Below are positions 43,440-52,024 of a stretch of 64,000 nucleotides of DNA, piece after piece. The notes under the pieces were generated by a model. That model had not been told where the DNA came from. It saw nothing but the letters and a program-made list of their open reading frames with translations, and made no database searches. Where the stretch lies: contig NZ_JAUQUB010000001.1 of the NCBI RefSeq assembly GCF_030580675.1, positions 1,949,510-2,013,509 of the forward strand. The letters run 5' to 3'. Made by a program: the position numbers and the translations under genes. Positions within the stretch are counted from its first letter, which is position 1. Each line of letters opens with the position of its first letter. The stretch comes from Antiquaquibacter soli. Lineage in GTDB: Bacteria; Actinomycetota; Actinomycetes; Actinomycetales; Microbacteriaceae.

Positions 43440-44781
43440 GTCCCCGCCCGGTCTCGGCGACGATCGCCTGCCATGCCGCGGCCGGGTCGTCGTCCGGTCC
43501 CACCGGCACCACGAGCCAGCCCTCGTCGGCGAGCCGCTCGGCGACAGCGCTCGCCTCGGGCACGATCCCGAACGGTCGGCCGAACCGGTCGAGCGCGGTC
43601 TGGGTCTGCACGGTGAACGCCACCGCGAGCTCGCCCGGACGTCGCCGCGCGAGCATCCACTCGACGGTCTCGGACGACGGGGTGCCGAGAAGGGCGATGA
43701 GCGGTCCCGTCGATCCAGGGCTGCGGGTCGACCGCTCCTCCGGCTCGTCCGTCAGCTCGAGCGAGGCGAGCCGGGCAAGGAACTCCTCGTCTCCCCAGGT
43801 GCGGCGTCGGCCCGCGCCGAGGCCGTCGAGCTGCGGATGCCCGGTCTCCTCGATCGACACGAGGAAGCCCGCGCGTCGCAAGTGCACCGCAGCCGACGCG
43901 AGCATCCGCACGACCCACTCGAAGGCGAGACTGTCGGGATCGACCTCGGTGGGCTCGGTGGAGAGGTCTGCGTACGCATCGGCAGTCGTGTCGACGATGA
44001 TGCGCGCCTCCGGGAACGAGCGCTGCTCCTCCTGCCGAACCATGAGGTCGCCGTGGCGGGCGGAGGCGCGCCAGTGCACGCGTCGCATTGCGTCACCGCT
44101 GCGGTACTCGCGGGTCATGATGTCGTCCTCGTCGCCCGCCGCGCGGCGCTGCACGAGCGTCGCCTCGCCGTCCCCCGCAGGGAGCGAGAACCCGGCGCTC
44201 GGCAGGGGAACGACCTCGGGGGTGACGATGAGCGGTTGCGGCTCGCCCACGACCGTCAGGCTCGTAGCGAGTCCGAAGGCGTCGCCTGCGAGCACGCTCA
44301 ACGGTCCGATGAGGAACTCCCCGCGGTGCGGCGGGACCAGGTCGTAGCCGACGGTGGTGTGGTTCCGGGCCGCGAACCGGCGGCTGCGCGGCTCGAGCGC
44401 AGCCAAGCGCCCGGCGGCGGTGACGTACGGATACCAGGGCACCGTGTCCCACCACGTCGCCTCGAGGCTCCGCCCGGCGGCTCTGTTGTGCACCGTGAGC
44501 GCTACGCTCGTCGCGCTGCCCGCCGCGATCGTGCGAGGGGCGAACGACCGCGTGACTTCGACGCGCGGCCGCCGCACAGCCGCGAGCACACCAGCCGCTA
44601 GAGGGAGCGCGACGAGGAGCGCCCCGACGAACACGAACGCCTCGCGACCGCCCAGGTAGGCGATGACGAACGACGCAGCGCCGGCGCCCAGGAACCACCA
44701 CCCGCGCACCGTCAGACCCACGCCGCGGACCCGCAACGAGGCGAGGCCGTGCGATGCGGCGTGCCGGGGCGCTCGGGGCAC
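43432..44781 (-). CDS. DUF58 (vWA-related) protein
   Basis: 449 aa. Two N-terminal helices (about 24-45 and 48-68) precede a beta-rich region and the DUF58 motif REYRSGDAMRRVHWRASARHGDLMVRQEE at about residues 225-253, followed by a von Willebrand A-like core beginning RIIVDTT. It lacks the full metal-ion-dependent adhesion site. Such proteins act as partners of MoxR AAA ATPases. Sits between moxR (5 bp upstream) and the transglutaminase gene (8-bp overlap). Confidence 0.9.
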   Translation of the reverse strand: MPRAPRHAASHGLASLRVRGVGLTVRGWWFLGAGAASFVIAYLGGREAFVFVGALLVALPLAAGVLAAVRRPRVEVTRSFAPRTIAAGSATSVALTVHNRAAGRSLEATWWDTVPWYPYVTAAGRLAALEPRSRRFAARNHTTVGYDLVPPHRGEFLIGPLSVLAGDAFGLATSLTVVGEPQPLIVTPEVVPLPSAGFSLPAGDGEATLVQRRAAGDEDDIMTREYRSGDAMRRVHWRASARHGDLMVRQEEQRSFPEARIIVDTTADAYADLSTEPTEVDPDSLAFEWVVRMLASAAVHLRRAGFLVSIEETGHPQLDGLGAGRRRTWGDEEFLARLASLELTDEPEERSTRSPGSTGPLIALLGTPSSETVEWMLARRRPGELAVAFTVQTQTALDRFGRPFGIVPEASAVAERLADEGWLVVPVGPDDDPAAAWQAIVAETGRGRA

Positions 44782-44786
44782 GTCGG

Positions 44787-45827
<1,041 letters not shown>

Positions 45828-45885
45828 CGTCCGAGTCTCGCAGAGAACCCGGCCGGGACACCCTGTGAGTTCGCCGTCAGTGAGC

Positions 45886-46473
45886 TTAGCTCGCCACTCT
45901 TCCGGCGAGTGCTCGGCTGTGCCGACCGAGCTCGAGGCCCGCAATCGCGAGCTCCTCGAGGTGCTCGGCCAGGTCCACGTCTCGGCTCAGGCCCGGCCAC
46001 TGGCCCTCGAGCTCGGCGTACCCGCGCTCCCGGTGAGCGGCTCGAGACCCCGGTCCGAACGCGAGATCGTGCCGGGCGCCTCGGAGGGCGGCGACGAGGG
46101 CGGTGCCCGTGCCGTCGTCGTCGGGCACGAGCGACCGCGGGTTCCTCTCGGCGGCGGCGAGGGCATCCTGCAGCTCTTGCGGTCGCAGCGCGGGATGATC
46201 GCCCAGCAGCACCGCCGAGTGCGACTCCACTCCCTCGAGCCCGGCCTCGATCGCGGCGATGAGCCCGGCCCCCGGGTCCTGCAGGATCGTCGCGCCGAGC
46301 GATTGGAACTCCGCTCCACCGACCGTCACGACGATGACGGGGGCGACGGCGAGCGCCGCCTCGACCGTGTCGAGTGCCATGGCGAGGGCGAGGTCCCGGT
46401 GATCCCCAGGGCCGAAGCGCGACTTGGACGCCGCGGTCCCCTTGACCGGGATCACGATCGTCCAGTTCTGCAC
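45886..46473 (-). CDS. cofC: 2-phospho-L-lactate (or PEP) guanylyltransferase CofC/FbiD
   Basis: 195 aa nucleotidyltransferase with a MobA-like fold. It begins WTIVIPVKGTAASKSRFGPGDH (nucleotide-binding loop with the Lys-Ser-Arg-Phe signature of CofC) and has LLGDHPALRPQELQDAL (the Asp metal site) and VPDDDGTGTALVAA, typical of the family. It makes the GDP/GTP-activated lactyl or enolpyruvyl precursor of coenzyme F420. 58 bp upstream of moxR on the same strand; cofE lies two genes further upstream. cofD/fbiA and fbiC are not in this window. Confidence 0.9.
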   Translation of the reverse strand: MQNWTIVIPVKGTAASKSRFGPGDHRDLALAMALDTVEAALAVAPVIVVTVGGAEFQSLGATILQDPGAGLIAAIEAGLEGVESHSAVLLGDHPALRPQELQDALAAAERNPRSLVPDDDGTGTALVAALRGARHDLAFGPGSRAAHRERGYAELEGQWPGLSRDVDLAEHLEELAIAGLELGRHSRALAGRVAS

Positions 46474-46510
46474 CCCTCGAGTCTGACACGGCCCGCTGAG
46501 CGCACCCGCG

Positions 46511-46879
46511 CTACTGGCCGGTCTCGCGCTTCTGCTTCAGCTCAGCCTCCAGCCGGCGGATCCGGGCCTCGTTCTCGTAGAACGCGATCTCCCGCTCCAC
46601 CGCGGCGTCGATGTCCTCGTCGTCGTCGAGTCGACGGGGGGCGGGCCGGATCGCCTGCGAGCGGCGCGGGTCGCCGAAGGGGATCGACTCCGACCGGTCG
46701 CCGTAGTCGCGACCGACCCACCACCACAGCACCATGCCGATGAGCGGGACGAAGATGACGATCACCACCCACAACACCTTGGGGAGGTGCTTCACCTGCC
46801 AGTCCGCGCTCGTGATGATGTTCGCGAGAGTGACGATCGTCGCGACGAGGATCGCGACCGACAGGATGATCTGAATCAT
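46511..46879 (-). CDS. PLDc_N-domain membrane protein
   Basis: 122 aa. Two membrane helices (about 3-24 and 34-55) with KHLPKVLWVVIVIFVPLIGMVLWWWVGRDYG, the N-terminal membrane module of cardiolipin synthases, but no phospholipase D catalytic HKD motif. The rest is a charged coiled coil (REIAFYENEARIRRLEAELKQKRE). Such short PLDc_N proteins are common in Actinobacteria with unknown role. It separates cofE (9 bp upstream) from cofC (37 bp downstream), presumably in one transcript. Confidence 0.85.
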   Translation of the reverse strand: MIQIILSVAILVATIVTLANIITSADWQVKHLPKVLWVVIVIFVPLIGMVLWWWVGRDYGDRSESIPFGDPRRSQAIRPAPRRLDDDEDIDAAVEREIAFYENEARIRRLEAELKQKRETGQ

Positions 46880-46888
46880 CCTTGAATC

Positions 46889-47650
46889 CTAGGGAGCCTC
46901 CGGCGCGGCGGCCACCCCCTCCGCGTAGCCCGCCGCCCACGCCTCCGCCGTGCCGAGCCGGAACATGTCCTCCTCCGACGGTCGGGTGATCGTGCGAGCG
47001 CCGGGCAAGTCCAGCGGTCCGACGAGGTGGGCGAGTCCGCGGACGACGGCCACGGGCATCCCTGACGTCTTTCCCTTCACGAGGTCGGCGGCCGAGGCGA
47101 TCTCGTCGGCGACGGCGGCGACCGTAACATCCAGCCGCCGGCCCCCCGCGTCGACGCTGCCGCGGAGGTCGTCGAGGACGTGGATGCCCGCCGCCCCGAT
47201 CGCCGCGTCCGTCTGCCCCTGGCGCCAGGGACGCCCGAGCGTGTCTGTGATGACGACGCCGAGGGAGAGGCGGAAGCGGTCGCGCAGGGCCGTCGCGAGG
47301 GCGAGAGCCGAGTCATCCGGCCGCTCGGGCAGCAGCAGAACGGTGCCATCCGGCGTGTTGGACGCGTCGACCCCGGCGGCCGCCATGACGAGGCCCTGCC
47401 GGTTCTCCACGATCCGCGTGACTCCCCCCGGATGCTCGCGCGTGGCGACGACGCGCACCGTCTCGGCGGTGATCGCGTCCTCCCGATCGGCTGCGGCGAT
47501 CACGCGGCCCTCGGCCTTGCTGACGATCTTCGAGGTGACGGCGAGGATGTCGCCGTCCTCGAGCCTGCCCTCGAGCGCATCACCGACAAGGGCAGCGAGG
47601 TCGTCTCCCGGCACGATCTCAGGCAGCGGGACAGCGAAGACGGTGAGCAT
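46889..47650 (-). CDS. cofE: Coenzyme F420-0:L-glutamate ligase CofE
   Basis: 253 aa. Adds gamma-linked glutamates to F420-0. It shows [16 protein letters not shown] near the start, [33 protein letters not shown], and [24 protein letters not shown], the most conserved CofE block. It corresponds to the N-terminal half of mycobacterial FbiB only; the nitroreductase-like C-terminal domain is absent and would need a separate gene. Divergent from the TfoX-domain gene, with 29 bp between starts. Confidence 0.93.
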   Translation of the reverse strand: MLTVFAVPLPEIVPGDDLAALVGDALEGRLEDGDILAVTSKIVSKAEGRVIAAADREDAITAETVRVVATREHPGGVTRIVENRQGLVMAAAGVDASNTPDGTVLLLPERPDDSALALATALRDRFRLSLGVVITDTLGRPWRQGQTDAAIGAAGIHVLDDLRGSVDAGGRRLDVTVAAVADEIASAADLVKGKTSGMPVAVVRGLAHLVGPLDLPGARTITRPSEEDMFRLGTAEAWAAGYAEGVAAAPEAP

Positions 47651-47679
47651 CGTCTCACGGTACCGCTAGCCTGGCGCGC

Positions 47680-48072
47680 ATGAAGATGCCGCGGCCGACC
47701 GACGAGGGCAAGGAGTTCTTCCGCGATCTCGTGACCGACTTCTCCGGGGTCACGGTCAAGCCGATGTTCGCGAACCTCGGGGCGTTCGTGAACGGCACGA
47801 TGTTCGCCGCGCTCATCGGCGACACGATCGGGGTGCGATTGCCGGATGACTCGGCCCGCGCCGAACTCGCGAACCGCCCGGGCGCCGGCGGCTTCGGCCC
47901 CGGCGAGAAGCCCTTGCGCGAATACGTAGGGCTCCCGCTGACGTGGCCGCGGGATGAGCTCGTGGAGTGGCTGCACCTCGCCTACCTGCAGATCGGGGAG
48001 CTCCCCCCGAAGCCGCCGAAGCCTGCCCGCGCTCCTCGCCCGCCCCGCGAACAGAAGAAGGGGCCGGCGTAA
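47680..48072 (+). CDS. TfoX/Sxy N-terminal domain protein
   Basis: 130 aa. The single TfoX_N domain (about 10-100) has FRDLVTDFSGVTVKPMFANLGAFVNGTMFAALIGDTIGVRLPDD and PLREYVGLPLTWPRDELVEWLHLAY. The C-terminus is a Pro/Lys/Arg-rich tail. In gamma-proteobacteria TfoX activates competence genes with Crp; actinobacterial single-domain versions have no shown role, so competence is not implied. Its TAA stop falls in the loop of a terminator hairpin. Confidence 0.88.
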   Translation: MKMPRPTDEGKEFFRDLVTDFSGVTVKPMFANLGAFVNGTMFAALIGDTIGVRLPDDSARAELANRPGAGGFGPGEKPLREYVGLPLTWPRDELVEWLHLAYLQIGELPPKPPKPARAPRPPREQKKGPA

Positions 48073-48082
48073 CCGGCCCCTT
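48058..48082 (+). terminator. Terminator hairpin containing the TfoX stop codon
   Basis: AAGGGGCCGG, loop CGTAA, CCGGCCCCTT: a perfect 10-bp stem. The TAA stop (48070-48072) is inside the loop, so the last four codons form the left arm. It is followed by TCCCACC, not a T-run. It lies 33 bp from the convergent HesB-like stop and could serve both directions. Confidence 0.75.
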
Positions 48083-48115
48083 CCCACCTCGGGCTTCTGG
48101 CCCTCGGCTTCCCCA

Positions 48116-48397
48116 TCAGGTCTGCGGCGTGAGCGCGAACGAGATCGCGCCCTCCTCGGACACCGTCGCGTCGAGCGTCTTGTCCTCGAGGACGAGCGAA
48201 GCGCCCGGCTCGACGAACAGGCGCGCGCCGTGCGACTCGACGAGGGCGTCGCCGGGCTCCGGCTCGCTCACGACGGAGATCGCGAAGTCGTGCGAGGTGG
48301 CACCGGTGGCGATGCGCATGGCGCCGTCCACGACGTTCGGATCGCGGTCCACGATCGATTTCACGACCGTGCTGGCTGTTTCAGTGAGGGTGAGCAT
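48116..48397 (-). CDS. HesB/IscA-like protein without cysteines
   Basis: 93 aa. The fold pattern follows A-type iron-sulfur carriers: LTLTETASTVVKSIVDR, GAMRIATG and a C-terminal FVEPGASLVLEDKTLDATV, but it contains no cysteine at all, so it cannot carry a cluster in the known way. Related Microbacteriaceae proteins are commonly annotated as HesB. The start has GGAAAGGAAG upstream. No other iron-sulfur assembly genes are nearby. Confidence 0.75.
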   Translation of the reverse strand: MLTLTETASTVVKSIVDRDPNVVDGAMRIATGATSHDFAISVVSEPEPGDALVESHGARLFVEPGASLVLEDKTLDATVSEEGAISFALTPQT

Positions 48398-48485
48398 TGC
48401 GCTTCCTTTCCTTGTTCAGCGGTGGCTTCCACGCTTCCAAGGTCCGGCGCGAGCCTCAAGGGGGTCGCTCCGATACGGAGGGAAC

Positions 48486-49022
48486 TCACACGGGGCGCTC
48501 GGGCGACTCGCTGGTTGGGATGGCCTGCTCATGCTCTATTCGCCGAGTGAGGCGCAGGATGATGAGGAGCGGGATGATCCCGAACACCCCGAACGACATG
48601 TCGACGAGCATCCAGCCCCAGGGAAGTCCCCGAATCGAGCCGGCGATGAGGGCGAGCGGGATCACTCCGACGCACGCGATCATGCCCCAGTGGATGACCC
48701 ACACGTTGCGCACCGGGTCGCCAAGTGGCCCGACGAACGCGACGGCGATCACGAGATGCGCGAACGCCAGCCAGTCCGTTCCGTAAGCGAGCCAGGGGTA
48801 CGAGGCGTAGGTGTCGGCGAGTCCGGCGCGAACCCGGTCGATCCATTCGACGAGCGCGGGCATCCACTGCTCCACCCCCCAGGAGTGCAGGATGCTCGAT
48901 CCGAGCGTGAGCTCCTCGAGCAGCGGGAACGCCGTCACCCCGCTCACCACGAGCGCCACCATGAAGAACACGATCCACGCGCGAATCCAGCCGAGGCTGC
49001 TCACCCCACCGAGCCTAGGCAT
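48486..49022 (-). CDS. Membrane protein, five helices
   Basis: 178 aa, or 172 aa from a GTG at 49004. Hydrophobic helices at about 12-32, 88-105, 108-128 and 135-160, with a periplasmic-type segment LGSSILHSWGVEQWMPALVEWIDRVRAGL between the first two. The motif WIDRVRAGLADTYASYPWLAYGTDWLAFAHL is distinctive but I cannot name the family. A TTGACA on the minus strand just before the ATG would be too close to be its -35. Convergent region to the Fic gene end is not shared; both run leftward. Confidence 0.65.
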   Translation of the reverse strand: MPRLGGVSSLGWIRAWIVFFMVALVVSGVTAFPLLEELTLGSSILHSWGVEQWMPALVEWIDRVRAGLADTYASYPWLAYGTDWLAFAHLVIAVAFVGPLGDPVRNVWVIHWGMIACVGVIPLALIAGSIRGLPWGWMLVDMSFGVFGIIPLLIILRLTRRIEHEQAIPTSESPERPV

Positions 49023-49089
49023 GTCAAGTTGACGCCCTCGGCCGAATATACTTAGCTGACGGGCGCATCGCGGCGACTACGGCCCCCGA

Positions 49090-50331
49090 TCACACCCGCG
49101 CCAAACGCTTGAGCAACTGCGAGTATCGCAGAATGAAGAAGTCAGGGTCCTTGTGGTCGCCGTAGAACACTTCAGCGTCAACACCGTGGTCAGCATCCAG
49201 GTGAAGATCGGATCTCATTCGTTTGAGCTGTGTTTTCGGAACCTCTCGACCGTCGCCGGTGTTGATGAAGTAGGTCGAAAGGGTGTCCGTCTTGTGCCCG
49301 CCTAGAAATCGCCGTCGCCCTTGAACCTCGCGCGTTATGTGGATCTTCCCACCACGCATTACTTCGACGTCACATCCTCGTTGCTTCAGTTTCTTTTGCA
49401 ACTCCCGCCAGGTCAGTGAACGTTCTTCTCGTCGAATCTGTCGGGATCGTGCAATCAGCCAATCTGCAATCGCCGCAACCTCACGGTCGGATACCTGGTC
49501 ATAGACGTATCCGTCGGGCAGGAGATCGTGTGCAGCGACCCGAATCATGAAGCGGAAAAGCTCTTCTTCGTTCGATTCGATGACGAGGTTGTGTCTATCC
49601 AGGAAAACCATCGTAGAAACGAGAGCCGAACGCTTGTTCCCGTTGTGGAACGGATGATTATGAACGATCGAGTGCAACAGGGCGGCCGCCGCTGACTCGA
49701 CCGTCGGGTACTTCCTGGAGTCTCCGTAGCTCGTGGCGGGCCGGGCCGCTGCGCTCTCCAGAAGGGCCATGCTCTTGACGCCGGCGGGAGAAATCGGGTC
49801 CGCCGTGGAAGCAAAGTCTGCCGCCAGAGCCTCATGGACCTGAACGAGCTCTTCTGATGTCAGGTGCTGGCAGTCTCGGGCAGTCCCGGGCGCCGACCAC
49901 TCGAAAGGTGGAGCTGTGGGAAGCTGGGGCGCAAGGTCCGTAGCCTCGGGGGCGCTTGAGGCGGGCATTGCACCAAAATGCGCGCGAAGTCGCCTAACTG
50001 CGCCCTTTGGAAGCACCTGCGCGTCCCGCGGCAACCGGATGCCGTAGCCGTCGAGAATTGCCGCAAGTTGCTCTCGCGTAACGCCGAAAGCCTGCGTCCA
50101 GTAGGAGATCCGTTTGGCCTGTCCGCCGACGATTCCGGTCGCGCGCTCGGCGATCGTCGCGTGCTCGCTCCGTATTCGATGCGAAGGTTGAACGGGATAT
50201 TCGACGCCTTCGGACCACAACGCGACTAGCACCTGCTCGACATCGAGATCAGATTCCCGGGCAAGTTCTTCGACTGTCCATGTTCGACGACGCATTGAGC
50301 TCCGTTGGTCCAGGTATTTGGCACGTGCCAT
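49090..50331 (-). CDS. Doc-type Fic protein with extra N- and C-terminal domains
   Basis: 413 aa. The central Fic/Doc core (about 150-300) has the motif HPFHNGNKRSA at residues 226-236; the Lys where classical Fic has Gly-Arg is the mark of the Doc branch, whose founder phosphorylates EF-Tu. Two N-terminal modules, WTVEELARESDLDVEQVLVAL (18-38) and ISYWTQAFGVTREQLAAILDGYGI (75-98), look like small helix-turn-helix or IF2_N-type domains. The C-terminal 110 residues (LTWRELQKKLKQRGCDVEVMRGGKIHI onward) recall the HicA/double-stranded RNA-binding-like fold. GC is clearly lower than the neighbours (32 of 60 and 29 of 60 in two sampled lines). No antitoxin gene or (S/T)xxxE(G/N) inhibitory helix is seen. 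Likely horizontally acquired. Confidence 0.8.
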   Translation of the reverse strand: MARAKYLDQRSSMRRRTWTVEELARESDLDVEQVLVALWSEGVEYPVQPSHRIRSEHATIAERATGIVGGQAKRISYWTQAFGVTREQLAAILDGYGIRLPRDAQVLPKGAVRRLRAHFGAMPASSAPEATDLAPQLPTAPPFEWSAPGTARDCQHLTSEELVQVHEALAADFASTADPISPAGVKSMALLESAAARPATSYGDSRKYPTVESAAAALLHSIVHNHPFHNGNKRSALVSTMVFLDRHNLVIESNEEELFRFMIRVAAHDLLPDGYVYDQVSDREVAAIADWLIARSRQIRREERSLTWRELQKKLKQRGCDVEVMRGGKIHITREVQGRRRFLGGHKTDTLSTYFINTGDGREVPKTQLKRMRSDLHLDADHGVDAEVFYGDHKDPDFFILRYSQLLKRLARV

Positions 50332-50335
50332 TGAG

Positions 50336-50341
50336 AGTATG
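50336..50341 (-). promoter_or_regulatory. Candidate -10 box of the Fic gene
   Basis: CATACT on the minus strand, 4 nt before the ATG, would give a leaderless or near-leaderless message. No clear -35 and no ribosome binding site are seen. Confidence 0.35.
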
Positions 50342-50402
50342 CATCACCTTCGCGCCGCTACGGCCCTGTCACACTCCGGATGCCCGCCCGGTCGTAGCTG
50401 GC

Positions 50403-50831
50403 ATGAGACTCCTCCACCGCATCGCGCTCGCCCTCGTCGCCGTCACCGGCCTCTACGTCGGAGGCTGGGCGGCCATCCTCCCCCAGTCGTTCTACGACTC
50501 GTTCCCTGGCTTCGGCTTCATGTGGATCGCCATCGACGGTCCGTTCAACGAGCACCTCATCCGCGATGTCGGCGCGCTGTATCTGGCGATCGGCGCGATC
50601 GCCGCGTACGCGTTCTTCTGGCCGTCGGTGGCGGCGACGCGCGCGGCCGGCATCGCGTGGACGGTCTTCGGCATCCCGCACCTCTACTACCACCTGCACC
50701 ACCTGGTCGGGCTGTCGGTGCTCGATGCGATCGGCAACGTCATCGGTGTCGGGAGCAGCCTGCTGCTGGGCATCCTGCTGCTGCTCCCGGAGCGACGGCG
50801 GCCCACCGTCGCGGAGCCGCCCCGCGACTAG
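50403..50831 (+). CDS. Four-helix membrane protein
   Basis: 142 aa from the ATG at 50403. Four helices (about 5-25, 55-75, 82-100, 112-132) and the motif PQSFYDSFPGFGFMWIAIDGPFNEHLIRDVGALYLAIGAIAAYAF, with histidines in HLYYHLHHLVG. I recognise this as a common actinobacterial membrane protein type but cannot assign a function. The frame is open upstream into the Fic promoter region, but the GC-rich part begins at this ATG. 9 bp before the DUF4287 gene, likely co-transcribed. Confidence 0.75.
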   Translation: MRLLHRIALALVAVTGLYVGGWAAILPQSFYDSFPGFGFMWIAIDGPFNEHLIRDVGALYLAIGAIAAYAFFWPSVAATRAAGIAWTVFGIPHLYYHLHHLVGLSVLDAIGNVIGVGSSLLLGILLLLPERRRPTVAEPPRD

Positions 50832-50840
50832 GCTGGCGCC

Positions 50841-51134
50841 ATGTCGTTCCAGGCCTACCTCGACGCGGTCGAGGACAAGACGGGGCTCACTCCCCGGCAG
50901 CTCATCGCTCTCGCCGCCGAGAAGGGACTGGATACCCCGGGCACTAAGGCCGGCGCCATCCTCGAGTGGCTCGCCGCCGACTACGGTCTCGGCCGGGGGC
51001 ACGGGATGGCGATCGTGCACGTCATCCAGAAGGGGGCGACGATCAGCGACAAGCACGTCGGCACGACGGGAAGCCACCGTGACGAGTCGAACGAGCTCTG
51101 GCTCGACGGCAAGGCGACGAAGCCGACGACCTAG
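50841..51134 (+). CDS. DUF4287 protein
   Basis: 97 aa. It starts SFQAYLDAVEDKTGLTPRQLIALAAEKGL and has KAGAILEWLAADYGLGRGHGMAIVHVI, the two helical blocks of DUF4287. Soluble, function unknown; often found next to DUF5655 transport-like or metabolic genes. Overlaps the convergent gene by 4 bp. Confidence 0.9.
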   Translation: MSFQAYLDAVEDKTGLTPRQLIALAAEKGLDTPGTKAGAILEWLAADYGLGRGHGMAIVHVIQKGATISDKHVGTTGSHRDESNELWLDGKATKPTT

Positions 51135-51817
51135 CCACCGCGCTTGACGTGCCGCCCGCCGCGCTGGCGGTCGGGCAGGTCGTACTTGCCCTCGGGCATC
51201 GGCTGCGTGGGCGAGCCGCCCTTTCCCTCGACCCGGCGCAAGGCACCCATGAGGCTCAGCGCGTTGATCACCGAGTAAGCGTCGCCCACGTCGCACTTGG
51301 CGACGGTTGCGAGCTTCTCCACGGTCATGAGCCCCTTCACCGACGCCTTGACGATGCGGACCTGCTCGGGCGTCGCCGGCAGGTGGTCGAAGTCCGGCCA
51401 CCACTTGAGCCGGTACTTGTCCCCGGGCCGGAGCCAGGATGCCCGCTGCCCGGGGTACGAGTGCAGGCCGATCAGCCAGAGCAGGGCATCCACCCCGACC
51501 GTCTGCCCGGCAAGTCGCGGCGAGTCCATCTCGATCGGGTAGGTCCCGACGGCGACGTCGGACGGATGCTCGGGGAACTCCTCCAGCGGAGTCGCCCACA
51601 CGAACTCCTGGTGGCGGAAGTCGATGGCGATCGACGAGAAGCCCGCCGGCGACAGCGAGACGAGGATCGGTCGCGGGATCTGCTGGATACCGTGGATCGC
51701 CGTCGCTGCGGCGCTCCAGCCCGGCGAGGTGGGCGGGGGCGGCGGCGCGGAGGAGCCGGTGACGAACGGGGCATCGACGGGCGGCATCGCTACGGTGTCG
51801 CTCACGGTGCTCATCAC
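51131..51817 (-). CDS. Conserved hypothetical with putative winged-helix C-terminus
   Basis: 228 aa, from GTG 51817 or ATG 51814. A Pro-rich N-terminus (PPPPPTSPGWSAA) is followed by a beta-rich domain with FSSIAIDFRHQEFVWATPLEEFP and a WLRPGDKYRLKWWPDFDHLP segment. The last 70 residues, VKGLMTVEKLATVAKCDVGDAYSVINALSLMGALRRVEGKGG, look like a winged helix similar to the C-terminus of DUF4388 proteins. Not otherwise recognised. Stands alone between convergent and divergent partners. Confidence 0.7.
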   Translation of the reverse strand: MMSTVSDTVAMPPVDAPFVTGSSAPPPPPTSPGWSAAATAIHGIQQIPRPILVSLSPAGFSSIAIDFRHQEFVWATPLEEFPEHPSDVAVGTYPIEMDSPRLAGQTVGVDALLWLIGLHSYPGQRASWLRPGDKYRLKWWPDFDHLPATPEQVRIVKASVKGLMTVEKLATVAKCDVGDAYSVINALSLMGALRRVEGKGGSPTQPMPEGKYDLPDRQRGGRHVKRGG

Positions 51818-51866
51818 CCCCTACGGGCCGAGGTCGGATGGCGCGGGACCTGCTGTTAAACGGATC

Positions 51867-51896
51867 GAGTGCGAAGCCTGACGCGGCTTCGCACTC
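51867..51896. repeat. Perfect 12-bp inverted repeat
   Basis: GAGTGCGAAGCC, loop TGACGC, GGCTTCGCACTC, 49 bp upstream of the 51131-51817 gene and downstream of the hydrolase gene. It may be a terminator or a protein-binding dyad; both are on leftward transcripts. Confidence 0.5.
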
Positions 51897-51977
51897 ACAG
51901 TGAGTTCACCTTAGAGCACGCTGAGCGATCGGCTCTGTACCCCGTTCGGGCGGGTTGCGGACTCTGGGTACGCCGAC

Positions 51978-52003
51978 GGCGCGGAGCCCGAGGGCCCCGC
52001 GCC
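51978..52003 (-). terminator. Hairpin after the alpha/beta hydrolase gene
   Basis: GGCGCGGAGCCC-GA-GGGCCCCGCGCC: a 12-bp stem with one mismatch, 21 nt after the hydrolase stop on the minus strand. GC-rich and without a T-run. Together with the dyad at 51867 it fills most of the 207-bp gap; nothing else is seen there. Confidence 0.55.
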
Positions 52004-52024
52004 GTGTCGTGGTGCGTGTGAGTA

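Noticed and set aside
47680..48072. TfoX-domain protein together with dprA and comM as a competence regulon
   Set aside because: The genes are far apart, ComM and DprA are nearly universal, and single-domain TfoX proteins in Actinobacteria have no shown link to competence.
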